A stretch of 64,000 nucleotides of DNA from Nectonema munidae (Eukaryota; Nematomorpha; Nectonematoida; Nectonematidae): the NCBI GenBank assembly GCA_030549495.1, contig JAUIRK010000509.1:1734501-1798500 (forward strand), written 5' to 3'. The notes beneath the pieces were generated by a model that was not told the DNA's origin, searched no databases, and was given only the letters and a program-made list of their open reading frames with translations. Below are positions 37,677 through 50,080 of this stretch, piece after piece (the first letter of the stretch is position 1; each line of letters begins with the position of its first letter). The translations under genes and the position numbers were made by a program.

Positions 37677-39679
37677 TTAGCGCATAATTTTTTTGAAGTA
37701 CTCTAACCGTTAAGTTGCTAACGTTTCATAAAAATTTATTAATTTTCAATTTCTTGCTTTAATTTTTTTGCATTTCATGATTATGCGCAAAAACTTAAAA
37801 ATTGTTTGACAACTTTTGAGAATTAAAAAGGTTAAAATTTTAGAGCTGAAAATACGCAGAGATTAACACTAAGTTGCATTTTTAGTGAAATCCAAAATAA
37901 GGATTTTACTCCCTTTTTCCTCTTATTTATGTGCAAAAATAGAATAAATTTGAATTAAGGCAAATAATGGTAAAAAACTTGAAATTGGGGTTAAACAAGG
38001 TTAAAATTTCAAATTGTCTGTTTAAAAAATAATACCCTGATCAACTGGAAAACATCTTTCAATTACTAGTACACATGAATATTACTCGATATAAGACTTT
38101 CAATACCCATATTTTCCCAGCCTGTATCTTCTTCTTGAGGTAACATTTTAGGCACTCATTTTCATAAATTAACTATCTGGTTTTCTTTTTGAATGATTTT
38201 TATTATATACAAAAAAGGTAAAACTAGGCTAGCTTTGGCTAGTTGTGAATGACTCATCATCAAAGTGACGTATCCATTTGGACGTAGGCAACCATAGAGC
38301 GCCAGAGTTTTTCTAGTTTACCATGAGTCTTGGAGATATTATGTGATGAGGTATCGAATTCTCTTCCACGCCGTAATTGTAAGCTACGGACCTAGACTTT
38401 GTCTAATTTGACTAACTGCAAGGCAGCAGTAACTATAGGCTTATTTGGAGGCGGCCTTACTCGCCTTGTCACGACATAGTCCTGAACATGAAGAATTTAA
38501 CCTGTAGAAAGGAGTCACCCAATCTACTACTTCTTCTCGTTATGTCATCGTGGATTATTCATCAAGATAAGCTTGCTTATGTCACAACTAACCACCATAT
38601 CTGATGGCCGTTTTACTATCCACAAAGTGCGGACCCGCTCTCTAGCTGTTCCAGTCCAGGCGAGCGAGTGAATGACTAAACAAGAGAAATTCTTTAAAAA
38701 TTTTATTTTAAATCTAATGTTATAAACTCGTATTTTATGAACTTTTATGGGGCCATACATATATTACGTAAAGCAAAATTATTAAAATTTCAACTATCCC
38801 CCACCCCTCTTGTAACGCAAATGTAATACATTCACGCCTAGCCAAAAAAAACGTTTATATCTTCTATTACCCTCGTTCACCTCTTTAAATCTTCTATTGT
38901 AGACAGTATCTTTCTTTCTCTTTGATTGTGCTCTACTAATGTAATAACACCCCTGTTTATGTTTAAGAAAACGTAACTAGGCCCATAAATACCACATAAT
39001 TGATATTTTTTCTGTAAACACTTGAATTAAGTTTAGAAAATAATAAAAAAAATCAGTTTGTTATTATTTATAGTAAACTCAACACTGATTGACTGGATAT
39101 TTTGAACTATCTTCATGAACAAATAGAACTCCTAAAATGTCCAATAGATTAGATGAAATTTCTAAAATTATTTACTAAGCGATAAATAATATTAGTTTTT
39201 AATTTTTATCGAAGCCATAAGATGAATATTATAAAAAATTGTGATAAAAATTAATGATGGGAAATTTGGTCAACATCACCATTAATAATTTAGTTAGAAA
39301 TATAAATAATAAGTACAAAATAAAAATCATAATAGTCAATTTCAAATCAATTAAATATTTTTGTCGAAAATAAAAAAAGTATGAGAAAAAGATTTAAAAT
39401 GTAAAAAAATCTTATTCCTAGTTTTTTCTTTAACTATACAATTCGCCATTGAAGAAATCGATTTTTTTTATTTCATGGATAATATTTTCTATTTATTTTC
39501 ATATTTGACTCAATTACTTTACTTTACACACACCTTACTTTGGTTTACCTAGATTTTAATTGATACACATTCAAACATCTCAATTTACAATTCAATAATT
39601 AATAAGAGGTAGAAGAATATATTTATATAAACAATAAGAATAAAACGATGTAAAGTAAAGAAAAAAGAATCCTGTTGGT
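37677..39679. other. No gene seen
   Basis: The block 38220-38660 is noticeably less AT-rich than its surroundings and has the look of a dispersed repeat, but contains no recognisable RNA polymerase III boxes or coding motif. The frame at 38545-38760 (minus) has no family pattern. 38950-39650 is AT-rich with nothing clear. Confidence 0.35.
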
Positions 39680-40975
39680 GGAGCGAGGATGTGAAAAATA
39701 CACTTAGAGAAAAAAAAGTGCGCTCTAAACGTTATCGAGAAACAGAGAGGAGGAAGCATAAGGATAGGTATAAAACTAAGAAAAAAGAGCTAAAATAGTT
39801 ATATATTTGGACAGAAAAGATGGCATGCAAAAAATGTATAAATAACTAAAGAATAAAGAGGAATAAAATAGAATATATATAATCATTAAAGCTAATCAAA
39901 GAGAGAAAACGAATCTAAAAATGTAGACTTGAAAAAGACAAAGCTGAGAAAATTTTATTTAACAACATTGAGATTGGGGAAAGTTGGGCAGAGTATTTTA
40001 AAGAAATTTAAAAATGAACGAGACAAGATTGATGAACAAAAAAATGTTGTAGGAGCAGAAAAAGAAATAGAGCAAAATGAAATTGAAAACACTATAATTA
40101 AAATGAAGGCTAATAAATTAAGTAACTATAGAAATGTTTAAAGCTGGTGGCAAAATCTACATAAACTGGATGACGGAGATTCTAAACGAAGTATGGATAA
40201 ATGAGTGAATCCCAAATGAGTGAAAAAGGAGCTTGATTGTACCAATATATAAAAAGAAGGGAGATAATTTGGAATGTAGTTGCTACCGAGGCATAAAACT
40301 GTTGCAGCACTCATTCAAACTTTTTGAAAGAATAATGACAAATTGTCTCTCCAGAGAATTTGGGGCTAAAGTAGGGTTCAGCTTTGAGCCCACTTTTATT
40401 TGCTATCGTCATTGATATTATATCTGAATAACTTTGAGCAGAACTATGGGAATTATTTTCTGCCGATGACTTGATAAATTCTGGCTGAGAGTAAAGAAAA
40501 AAAGCAGAACAGAATATTTTTTTATAGCAAACATGTTTTGAAAAAGTTGGATTAAATATACTGAAAATAATGTATCGTTATGCCAAAGAATTGAATCAAG
40601 TGAGTAGATTTAAATACATTGGATCATTTATTACAGAAAGTAGGAGCTGCCAAAAATACGTACATGCAAGAATAAACCCTTGCTGAATGAAGAGGATAGA
40701 ACTTAAAGAACAGGTAAAAAATTGTACAACAATTATAAAACCGGCTATGACATATGGGGCAGAGTGTCTGAGTTTAAAGAAAAAATATTATATTAGATAT
40801 ACAACAACCGAAATGAGTATGCTGAGGAAAATAATATGAATCTCACTGAAAGATCACATGAAGAATGAAATAAGGTTATGGTTAGCGTGTTGAATGTAAT
40901 TGAATGAAGTAGACTTCGATGAATTAGGCATGTTCTAAGAAAAATAAAGAAGAATGCGGTCCGCAGAATAATATA
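39680..40975 (+). pseudogene. RTE-like LINE relic with part of the RT domain deleted
   Basis: In order along the plus strand, in several frames: a linker beginning WWSEDVKNTLREKK; region 0-1 text VGAEKEIEQNEIENTIIKMK; then EWKKSLIVPIYKKKGDNL and CYRGIKLLQHSFKLFERIM (typical RT entry); then directly GSALSPLLFAIVIDIISE (box B) and LFSADDLIN (box C). RFKYIGSFITES and AMTYGAECLSL...TTEMSMLRKI (thumb region) follow. Box A with the first catalytic Asp is missing between 40370 and 40390, so about 60 residues are deleted. No RNase H was seen. The string of motifs resembles RTE-type elements. Many stops: dead. Confidence 0.75.
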
Positions 40976-41942
40976 TTAAAAGAGTTTTTTTTAGCTAGAA
41001 AATTTATTTTAATAATGGGGAGATCTCCTAGTGGTCGAAGAGTAGATTCTTTATTCATTTTTCAACATTTCAATACCTGAATGTTACATCCCTATCATCC
41101 ATCCAGTTTAATTACTTTTAGAACAAAAAAAAAAATTCTTAAAAATATAAAATTTAAATTTAAATTTTGGTTTCAATAAAATTTAGATTCAAATAAAGTT
41201 ATAAATTAAAATGTTGTATAAGGAGATTTAAGTTAAAAGAGAGTTGTATTTATTCAAATTATTTGTCAAGGAAATAGAGAAATATTTTTGCGATTATCTT
41301 TTTAGGTTTGGCCGTAACCAGGTAAATTGAATGCATTTGTTTTGAAAAGAAACTTCAATTAAAAGTTGCTCTGTAGATGAAATTTTTTAATTCAAAATGG
41401 AAACTTGTGACCTGGTAAGATTCTTCAGTTTGGAAAAGCCAAGAAAGGTAAAACTAAAGCGTAAGCGAGTATAAATACAAATATATCTCAATAGAGAGAG
41501 AGAGAGAGAAAAAAAATTATTCAAAAAAAAAAACATTTTATGGAAGGTATTATTAAAGTGTGAAGTGCACATATATATATATATATATTTATAATGATAT
41601 ATATATATATTATATATTCACAAAATATATAACATAATTACATAATTTACAATCCTGAAAAAAACAATAGACAAAATGGCCGTCAGTTAGATTTCTCCAT
41701 TGTGAAATAAAATATGTATATCAACGCATAAATTGTTACAAATATTATCAACTTAAAAGTTCTTTTGTGAATCTTTTGGTAAAAAATACTTAATAAGTAG
41801 TTTTTTATTTTCTTTTTAAAAAAAAGCAACGACATAAAAACGTCATCAAATAGAATTTTGTTATCGAGGTAAAAATCATTACATTTATTCAAAATAGAGA
41901 TATTTGATCCTTTCAGTCTATTATAAATTTTCAAAGGTTTTC
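40976..41942. other. No gene seen; simple repeats
   Basis: AT-rich sequence with a GA run near 41494-41509 and an (AT)n run at 41569-41590 with more AT repeats to 41615. The short minus-strand frames here have no family pattern. Confidence 0.4.
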
Positions 41943-42259
41943 TTAACCCTTATGGTACCCTTATTTTCCCAACTTTATAGGTTCCTTGGGCTGTTTTCAA
42001 CCTTTTTTTTCAAAATTTTAATTCACGTGAAAAATTTTTTGAAATGGCACAAAAATTTAAAAACATTAAATTGAACAATTTATACAACATATTTCAAATG
42101 ATTTTTGCATGCAAAGTAGTCACAAATAGAGCATTTCAGAGATATTTTATTTTTTGTGTTTATGCAAAGATGACATCTTGCTTTTTTTGGCCCATGAAAA
42201 ATTTCTTCTTCAACTTCTTGATTATTTCTTTTTTTTATTTTAAGTACCAAATTTTTGCT

Positions 42260-43680
42260 TGATAAAGTTCTAGGCAGTTTTGGCCTTGCCCTAATCAGTC
42301 GTTCTATAAGTTTTTTCCTAGTGTAACCAAATATTTTCGCCTGACATCACAACAATTTTTGTTTTTTATGAAAATCTCTTTTGATAAAATAAAACTATTA
42401 AGTGCGGAAATATCAATTATGTTACTAAAAACCACAATTGGCAAGCGCTTTGTTTTTCTTTTGACAGAAAAATTTGATACCATTTGATCAACTACATCAA
42501 CAGCAACTTTGGTTTTTTTGTATTAATGTATAATCACTTCTGGTTTTTTTGTATCAGAGTCGTCGATTCTTTTAGATTTATGAAAAGAAGATAAAAGGAA
42601 GACGTTTTTGTTTTTTATAGGCATATACGAAACAAGCATGTTTTGTTCGGTGAACAAGAACACAGAAGAAAATACATGGCGCTTTTTTATATCAAGTATT
42701 GCTGGTGGTATAAACTTTTTGTTTTTACGAACTGTACCAAGAAAAGTCATTTTTTCTCTCTTTTAAGAGTCTTTTAGACAGGTTCAAAGATGTAAAAAAA
42801 ATGTCACACGTCATGTTGTGACCCTTTATTCCTTTTGTCATATCCATCACAACTGCATTTACAGGTTGCTTTCCCAAATATGGCTGGATGTTCCATACGT
42901 AAAAACTCTCAACATCTTCTAAAATCCAAAACTTTAATCCATATTTATCTGGTTTGGTAAGAATGTACTGTCTAAAAGGACAATTTCCCCTGAAGCCTCT
43001 GAGCTGCTCATCTACTGTTACTTGAAAACCGGGATTGAAAAGTTTTGGTAGAATAGCAACCCATTCATCCCAAATTTCTTGAATTAGAGCAAACTTGTTT
43101 TTTTCTCTTCTATTTTCCCTTGTTTTTTGTCATCAAATCGTAAAACTCTTGAAATCATTTTGAAGTTTTTCAGAGACATTGTAGCTCTAAAAATACTTCT
43201 CCCAGTATCATCATCCCATAAGCTGGCAGTGGACTCGTTTTTGGATTTGAAAACTACAGCAAGAATCAACAGGCCTAAATAAGCTTCAAACTTTACGGTA
43301 TCAAGCTCCACTCAGCTATCACCCATCACAACTTTGCTTTCAATGTTAGTCCACTTCATTATTGTATTCAAAATTTTTGGTTGAAAAAATTGCATAAAAG
43401 CTGTGTACTCATCTTCTATCCTTGAGCAAGCATAACTTGTTGGACCTGGCTTCATTGATATGCTATTATGACACCTTTCTTTACTTGAATAATTAAAATC
43501 GTCATGATACCATTTTCTCTCCCCATCTTTCGAAAGACAATACTCATGAGTTTCCTCATCTTCTAAATTAGAAAGCATTCCATCGGAAAAATCACTATAA
43601 CATTCTTCAGTCTCACATAATGAAACATGATCTTCTACCTCAGAAAACTCGCTAATGGAAGGGGAAGAGTCGCTGTACAT
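42260..43680 (-). pseudogene. piggyBac transposase (element 2), decayed
   Basis: The ATG at 43680 opens an acidic N-terminal part (residues 1-60) followed by SKDGERKWYHDDF, a usual start of the conserved region, and FFQPKILNTIMKWTNIE. Later frames give KFEAYLGLLILAV and MISRVLRFDDKK, then a degraded first Asp block, FLGTVRKNKKFIPPAI, VDVVDQMVSNF (third Asp block) and NIIDISALNSFIL. At least five frame breaks and stops separate these. The cysteine-rich end is not readable. It is an older copy than elements 1 and 3 and belongs to a different piggyBac family. Confidence 0.8.
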
Positions 43681-44085
43681 GCCTTTATAAAAAAATGTAA
43701 CAATTTAGTACTAAAAAAAATATAAAAAACTTAAATTATGAAAAGAAAAAATTAATTACTCTAATTTTTTCTTGCTTGGACTCTTTTGAACCCAAGATCT
43801 CAAATGTATAAAAAAATATATCCTAATAAGTTAAACATTTTATTGTGTTTTAAAAATTATTTTGTGATTTTTATATTATATGTAGGTAGGTATGGAGATT
43901 TCTAAGCACTTTCCAGCTGGAGCTGATATGCTTGCAAGTCTGCTGGAATTTGGTCTTCAAAGTGTAAGTTTAGTTTTGTGGGTCTTTCTGAAATAGAAAA
44001 AGAAAATTTGGAAGATTTTTATGGGTGTAGACATTAGATTGTTTTGTGGAATGCATGGATTAGTGGTGATAGTGGCTTATTGTTA

Positions 44086-45600
44086 TTAGATATTTGAGGG
44101 AGGAATGAGTGTTTGGGTTGCAGAGAGTATAGGTTCGATTGTGGTTATGAGAAGGGAGAGATGTTTGATGAGTAGTGGATGTTGTAGAAGATCATGTAAA
44201 GAGGATGGAATATCTTTAAAAAAGAAGCGACTTTTATCAAGGAGTTGGTGTCGGTGAGAATCAAAATTGGACAATAAAGGAGAATATGTGTAGGTGTTTC
44301 AATGTACGAACAGCTGAAACGACAGAAAGGGTTTGAGTGAAGTTTGAATTTGAAGAAGTATGCATTACAAGGGCAATGGGATGAGAGCCAGCGAATGATG
44401 TTCCGAGGGAGTGAGTGAAAGTGTTTCTTTAAAATGAGTTGTGATAATGGCATAGATGTCAGAGGTGATGTGATGGTTGAGTCGATAGATTGTTGCCACT
44501 GCAGTAGTGTAGAGTTGGTTATAGTATTTGTAAAAGTGGAGATGGGTAGAGAAAATAGGGGTAGGATCTGAGAATCGGAGATATTTGATTTTGCGATATA
44601 GTCAACGAGGTAATTTTCAAAACAGCTGGAATGAGCTGGGCACCAGACGATTTTTACTACAAAGTGATTGGATAGGTGAATAAGTTTGCGTGCTAAACTA
44701 TAAGTTGAGTGTGAGATTTTATTTTCGAGTTTTAGGTTTTTTATTAAATTTTGCGAGTCTGTGAAAAAAGTTATGTATTTGAAGGAGGTAGAAAAGGAAG
44801 TTAGGTTATTAAGGAGTATGTTGCAGGATAGTAGTACTGCGTGAATTTCAGTTTCGTGTGCAGTGATTTCTGGATCTAGGTTTGTGTGTTGGATAAGAAA
44901 AGGGTTTTTTGTGTTTTGTAGGAAGAAAGCGCATGCAGCTGAAGAGCGGTGTTGTGATTTAGAACCGTCAGTGAAAATTGAAAGTGAACAGGTATTGTTT
45001 GTTGTGCGTTGGTGAGCTATAGAGTTTAGGGCAAGATATCTGTGGTGACAGATGTTTGTGATGTAAGGAGGAGACGAAGAAGGGTGGATGAGCTCGATTG
45101 GGTGGTTTAATGGTAGTACTTGATAAGATGTTTTGTTAGGAGCAAACTGAATTAATAAGGAATTGTAATACTGCAGGGATTGGGATGTTTGAGTTGTGTA
45201 TAGGCTGGTGAAAGGATGTGGTGGGGGTGTAGAGCAGAAAGTTATAAGGTAATTTTTAAGAAGCGTTTTCTTTAGATTGAGGTGTAGCGGTAGCGTGTTA
45301 GTGAATAATTCAAGTTTTGTAGTTGGTGTAGTGTGATAGGCATTGGTGATAGAAAGAAGACACAGGCGATGAATTTTGCTGAGATGAGTGATGGATGACT
45401 GGTGTCTCAACTCTGAGCCCCATGAGAGAACTCCATATTTGAGGACAGGGAAAATTAGACTTTTATGAATGAATTTTGTGATTTTTGGGGAAAGTCCCCA
45501 TTTGTAAGAAATTCCGTTTTTAAGAGAGAAAAGGGTTTTGATTAGTTTTTGTGAGATGCTTAAGGCTATGATAATTTTGAAATTTTTAATAAAAGATAAT
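44086..45600 (-). pseudogene. 5'-truncated LINE: end of RT, RNase H and zinc-binding tail
   Basis: The minus-strand frame is open from about 45600 to 44145 (421 codons from the ATG at 45410, but it clearly extends upstream). The start is RT thumb sequence (LIFPVLKYGVLSWGSELRHQ). Then comes an RNase H domain: SLSIFTDGSKSQ (first Asp), HETEIHAVLLSC (Glu), ITFFTDSQNLIKNL (Asp) and IVWCPAHSS. A tail with HCPCNAYFFKF, then CRFSC and TPTHILLYCP, gives the C/H pattern seen at the end of I/R1/Jockey-type ORF2. A frameshift near 44200 moves the last part to the frame ending at 44086. The RNase H stretch is intact, so the insertion is not old. It sits inside piggyBac element 2; a TAGG-type short repeat near 43883 may mark its 3' end. 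Confidence 0.8.
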
Positions 45601-45648
45601 TTTTTAAAAAATAGATTTAAATGAGCCCTAGGATCTTATAAGGGTTAA

Positions 45649-46883
45649 GCTCCTAGTAAAAATCCTAGTATTTTAAATCTCCTAGTTATTTTAAATATAA
45701 AATATATTCGAATTCAATTTCATTTCTGTGAGAACAATTACATGAAAATTGTTTTGAGTATTAATCAATTCTTTTAGAATTTGCAAATTATAAAAATATA
45801 ATTATAAATACAATATGTATAGACTTCCCTCATATAATATCAAATATGTAGATTTTTTCCTAATTTTTTTTGATAGTTTACTTTTCATTAGAAATAAGGC
45901 TGTCACCAATGTTTAATGTGATGATTTAAAATTTTGATCTTTTTAAGCTGAGCTATCATGCTATTCAATTCTATAATATTATCATTTCTAATTTTTAATG
46001 CCGGAGATTACTTTGCCAATCTGACTGGCAACGGATACACTCATATAATTTTTCCATTAGTAACGATATAGTATTATATAATGACCTTATAGATATTTTA
46101 AAAATATTTAAACTTTAAATGCACTAAACATTTGGACCAAATCAGAAGAAAAATGTAATAAAATCGCTGAAAAAACAGTTTTTATATCTTTTAAACTTTT
46201 CAACTGAGAAAAGTTCAATATTTCATTTCTTTCATAGTATACAAATTGATTTTTTCTTAGCATACAAATCTAATATACGGCTATCTTGGCTTTTGATTTT
46301 TATGTCATGTAATATATTTTTATTATTTACAACTTATTAAATTGTTTTTTGAAACAGAACTTTCAAAATGGTATTTTTTTTTAGCGTTTTCTATTTATTT
46401 TGAATAAATCCCCCCTCTCTCTCTCAATTAAAGTACTAATTAATTAAAGAATTAAATATCGGTAGCTTAGTTGGGATATAAAATAATTTATACAATTTGA
46501 ATAGAGGTACCATGACGATAGAGACCTCTCTGATTACGTTTAAGGAATATTAAAAATTTAGAAGAGAATCTCTTTAAAAAATATTAAAATTCTTTAGTAA
46601 AATAATTTACTAAAGAATAAGAGTTTTGGTTTTGTTGTTTTTGTAGTTTGTTAATTATGTGTTTTCGTTGTTTTTTGTTTTTTAGTTTTTATTTAAGTCA
46701 ACTCCTATTTAAAAATGTCAGTTTTTTTTACTAAAAACTTCCAACTTGATTTGCTTTTTTGAAATTTCTTTGTAATTTTTTCTTTCCTTTTTATAATTAA
46801 TCCTTAAACTTCTAGTTTTAATTCTTCTTATAAGTTTTCTAATTTTCTTTTTGCTTCTATTTCCTTATATAATTTTAATTTAA
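45649..46883. other. No gene seen
   Basis: AT-rich spacer with a short CT run near 46410-46426. The last 200 bases may be the 5' untranslated region of the LINE that starts near 46884. Confidence 0.35.
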
Positions 46884-49520
46884 TGGAGACTGACCCTGTT
46901 TTTGGTAAGCGAACTAAATGTGATTTTTCTAGCTCTAATATTTTATCTCAACTTGGTGATCTTAAATTACAATCACCCTTAATTTATAAAGATTGCAATA
47001 AGGAAATTGAAATTTTTACTGTTAAAATTTTTGAACATATAAAAATTTATCATTCCAATTGACCGAAATAATTTCTACTCAATCTAAGCTCATTAATTAT
47101 TTAACTCCCATAAAAAAACATGCCTTATTGATTTTACTTCTGAAACTAAATTTTTCAATCCTTTCATCGCAATTAAACTAAAACTTTCAAATGATAAACG
47201 AAATAAGCTTCAAACAATTTAGTTCAAAAAAGACATTATTAATAAAATTAATCCTTGCAAGAATAAAATATCTATTGACAATATTAAGATTAATTCTGAT
47301 GGCAATGATATCATAAGTCTCGAGCACTCTTCCCAGAAAAATTTAATCTGATCTCTCTTAAAAAAAAATTTGATATTGTGACTCATTCAGATATCAAAAG
47401 TATTCCCTATGATATGAACAATTAATATATTATAAACTCTATCAATTTTTGTAATTATAACATTTAAAAATATGTGGGTGTTAAGTTGACCAAATCCTTT
47501 TGTACGACCAACAAGCATTTGAAATTTGCTGTAATTGAACATAATGCACAAGTGGCACTACTATCCAAGTTCTCGACTATTTTTTGTGGTTTAAACTGTT
47601 TACCTATAAGCTTTCTGTCATGGAACGAAAGATTTGTAAAAAGTGTGGTAAAATTGGGCACTTTAGTAAATTCTGCCTTTCTAAAAATCCCCCTTGTTTA
47701 AAATGTTCTAAATTACACTCAGAATATATTGAAATAATAACAAAATGTATTAATTGCAACGGTGAACATTCTTTTGATTATGAAAATTGTCCAAAATTTA
47801 AAAAAAAGTGTGAATCTTCCAAAATTTTCTGTTTAAATATATTGAACTCATTCCTGCAAGATGTATGGAAGATTCTATCCTAAATATAAATCTTAGAATA
47901 TCAAAAATTGCTTCGAATAATCTTATATTTCTAGAAAAATGTCCTCACGATATCATATTTTTGAATGAAACTTACCTTTGGAAAAATAGAATTGCTAGTA
48001 TTCCTCATGCCTGCACTCTAGCTGTTTCTCAGTGCGATCACCCCTTAACTGGAATTTTGTTTTGTAGTTCTCTCTGTTTTTCTCTCAAAATTGAGCTTTC
48101 TAGTTCCATCTGTTGTGCTATTTTTAGCAAAATTAGTTTTTCTTCCTTCTATTTCATTTCTGCCTATTTCCGTCAATATATCTACTCGTTATATTGACAA
48201 CTTTTTCTCAAACGTCATTGATAAGATTGAAGCTTCAGATTTTCTTGTTATCTGTGATTCTAACTCTCGTCATCAACGTTGGTACGTGAAATCAAATGCC
48301 AGAGGTCACCTGGTCAATTCTAAACTTATTGAATATAATTAGAACCTTATCAATAATAGTCTTTTTTCCTATTAATGATAATTGTCTTTCTTTTAAGGAA
48401 AATCTCACATATGAATCACATCCAAACATCTCTCTAGCTGAACGTAATAATATAATGAATAAGTTAAAAACTAAATCTTCCCCGGGAAATGATAAAATTA
48501 GTTATAAACACATAAAAATAGTTTCTCTCTTATCTCTGATCTTTTACTTTCACTGCATGCCTTAAACACTCTTTTTCCTTCTATTTTCAAACAAGGTGTA
48601 ATTACCCTTATTCCGAAAGTTCCTCATGCTTCTGCTATTTCCGATTGGGAGACCCATCACTCTTTTACTGTGTCTTGGAAAAATTTTTGAAAAAATTATA
48701 AGGACCCATATGGCGTATTCTTAATCATATCTTAATTTCAAACTGCATTAGCAATTTTCAATTCGCATACATAAATCGAAAAGCAGCAGATATTGCTAGT
48801 GAAAGACTTATTTTCCAAATATATAATTCCTTTAAATCAAAAAAATGTTTTACCTGCTTTTTCATTGATTTTAGGTAGGGGTGCTTTTAATTCTGCCTCA
48901 TGCTTTTATCCTTATTAGTATGAAAAATATGATGTTTCCTTCTTATATACTCTTTTTTTAAATTTTATTTAAACGAAAGAAAAATTTCTATTCGGAATTG
49001 CCCTGATTCCTTTTACACCTTAACTGGTTCCATTTCTCAAGGTGGTTGTCTATCAGATTTACTTACTTTTTATTATACTTATTAATCCCTTATTTCGCTT
49101 GTTTGCTTTCCATAAATGCTTCTCTCAAGGCTATTCAGATGATATTATGTTTGGCGTTGAAGGAGTTGATCCTACCAAAAACCAAAAGATGACCTCTCTC
49201 CTCTTTGTCAAGGACTTTATAAAGTTATTTATATTAATTTCAAAGACCATGCAAAACATTTTCTTTTCTTCAGAACTATTTGTTTGAATGTCTTTCTACC
49301 CATTGCCACATATGCAACACATCATTGTGCTGCATATTCAAGTGCAAAAAAATACCTAGAAACATTTCATGTTTTATACCACGCTCTTCTCAGGAAATCT
49401 TTCAAGGTGCACCCCCAGAATCCTTCTCTGTTTTTTCTCCAACTGTCTTCCACTCGACATCATATTAGAGAAATTGTTTGTTACTCTAAAAATATCAGAA
49501 ATAAATTTGTCCCACCCTAA
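46884..49520 (+). pseudogene. Jockey/CR1-like LINE relic with zinc-knuckle ORF1
   Basis: ORF1 begins with ATG 46884 (METDPVFGKRTK), breaks repeatedly, and ends with three knuckles at 47624-47800: CKKCGKIGHFSKFC, a CLKCSKLH block and CINCNGEH...ENC, a gag-like nucleic-acid chaperone tail. ORF2 follows: an APE-like endonuclease (SILNINLR, PHDIIFLNETYLWKN, DFLVICDSNSRHQRW), then RT parts (KTKSSPGNDKISYKHIK, VITLIPKVPHASAISDW, TGSISQGGCLSDLL). After 49040 comes a late part with TYATHHCAAYSSAKKY. Stops and shifts occur throughout, and catalytic Asp pairs cannot be read. The ORF1-ORF2 layout fits Jockey/CR1-type elements. Confidence 0.7.
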
Positions 49521-50072
49521 CATCCCTCCTACTACTTTTTCCTAAAATATTGAATATTTTTACAAAATTCTTGCGAGGAATAATTGATTGCGTATCTGAT
49601 GGTGTCATTTATTTTTCATAAAAATCAATCAAACCTGTCAATCAATGCAGAATATATAAACTTCACAATATATTAAAATTCAAAATTTTTATCTTGTCTT
49701 AATTCATTTAATAAAGCAACTTTTGATTTCACCTGTCTGAAACTTAGCTTATTTATCTTGTAGCTGTTCTGATACTTTGTGAATCGTTACAAGAATATCT
49801 GAGAAAAAATCAATTTGATTATGAAAGTACTTTTGTCACTCTAGATTTAAAAGTCAATATTTACACAGGTAATGAATACTCAATTTCAATGTGGTTAAAA
49901 TGGCTATATATTTGGTTAATTCGACACTACATTGACTTATATATTTAAACCCAGTCGATAAAATAATTTTCTTTCTTGATATAATAACAGGAAGAAGAAG
50001 ATATTTATTAAGACTATGTAACAGATTACAAATATATATATTGAATCAGGTGTAGATAACATTAAACATTAA
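49521..50072. other. No gene; dispersed repeat copy
   Basis: It contains the second copy (49558-49680) of the dispersed repeat seen at 3970-4105. The remainder is AT-rich without features. Confidence 0.4.
49558..49680. repeat. Dispersed repeat, copy 2
   Basis: Similar to 3970-4105 in the same orientation, sharing TTTTTACAAAATTCT, TGATTGCG, ATCAAACCTGTCAA and CAATGCAGA blocks. See copy 1. Confidence 0.45.
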
Positions 50073-50080
50073 GATAAGCA

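Larger units (their letters stand above)
41947..45644 (-). mobile_element. piggyBac element 2 carrying an inserted LINE
   Basis: Both ends are flanked by TTAA (41943-41946 and 45645-45648). The inward sequences are CCCTTATGGTACCC on the left and CCCTTATAAGATCC on the right: CCCTTAT shared, then diverged. A CCCT start is common in piggyBac elements. The decayed transposase occupies 42260-43680 on the minus strand. Between about 43880 and 45600 lies a LINE fragment that entered later. Without it the element would be about 2 kb, normal for piggyBac. Confidence 0.7.

Noticed and set aside
38220-38660. GC-richer block considered as a tRNA-derived SINE or RNA gene
   Set aside because: No convincing A and B boxes, no cloverleaf, and no A-rich tail were found on either strand.
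47464-47661. Minus-strand ORF opposite the LINE ORF1
   Set aside because: It is the antisense of the zinc-knuckle region, which has clear C-x2-C-x4-H-x4-C pattern on the plus strand.
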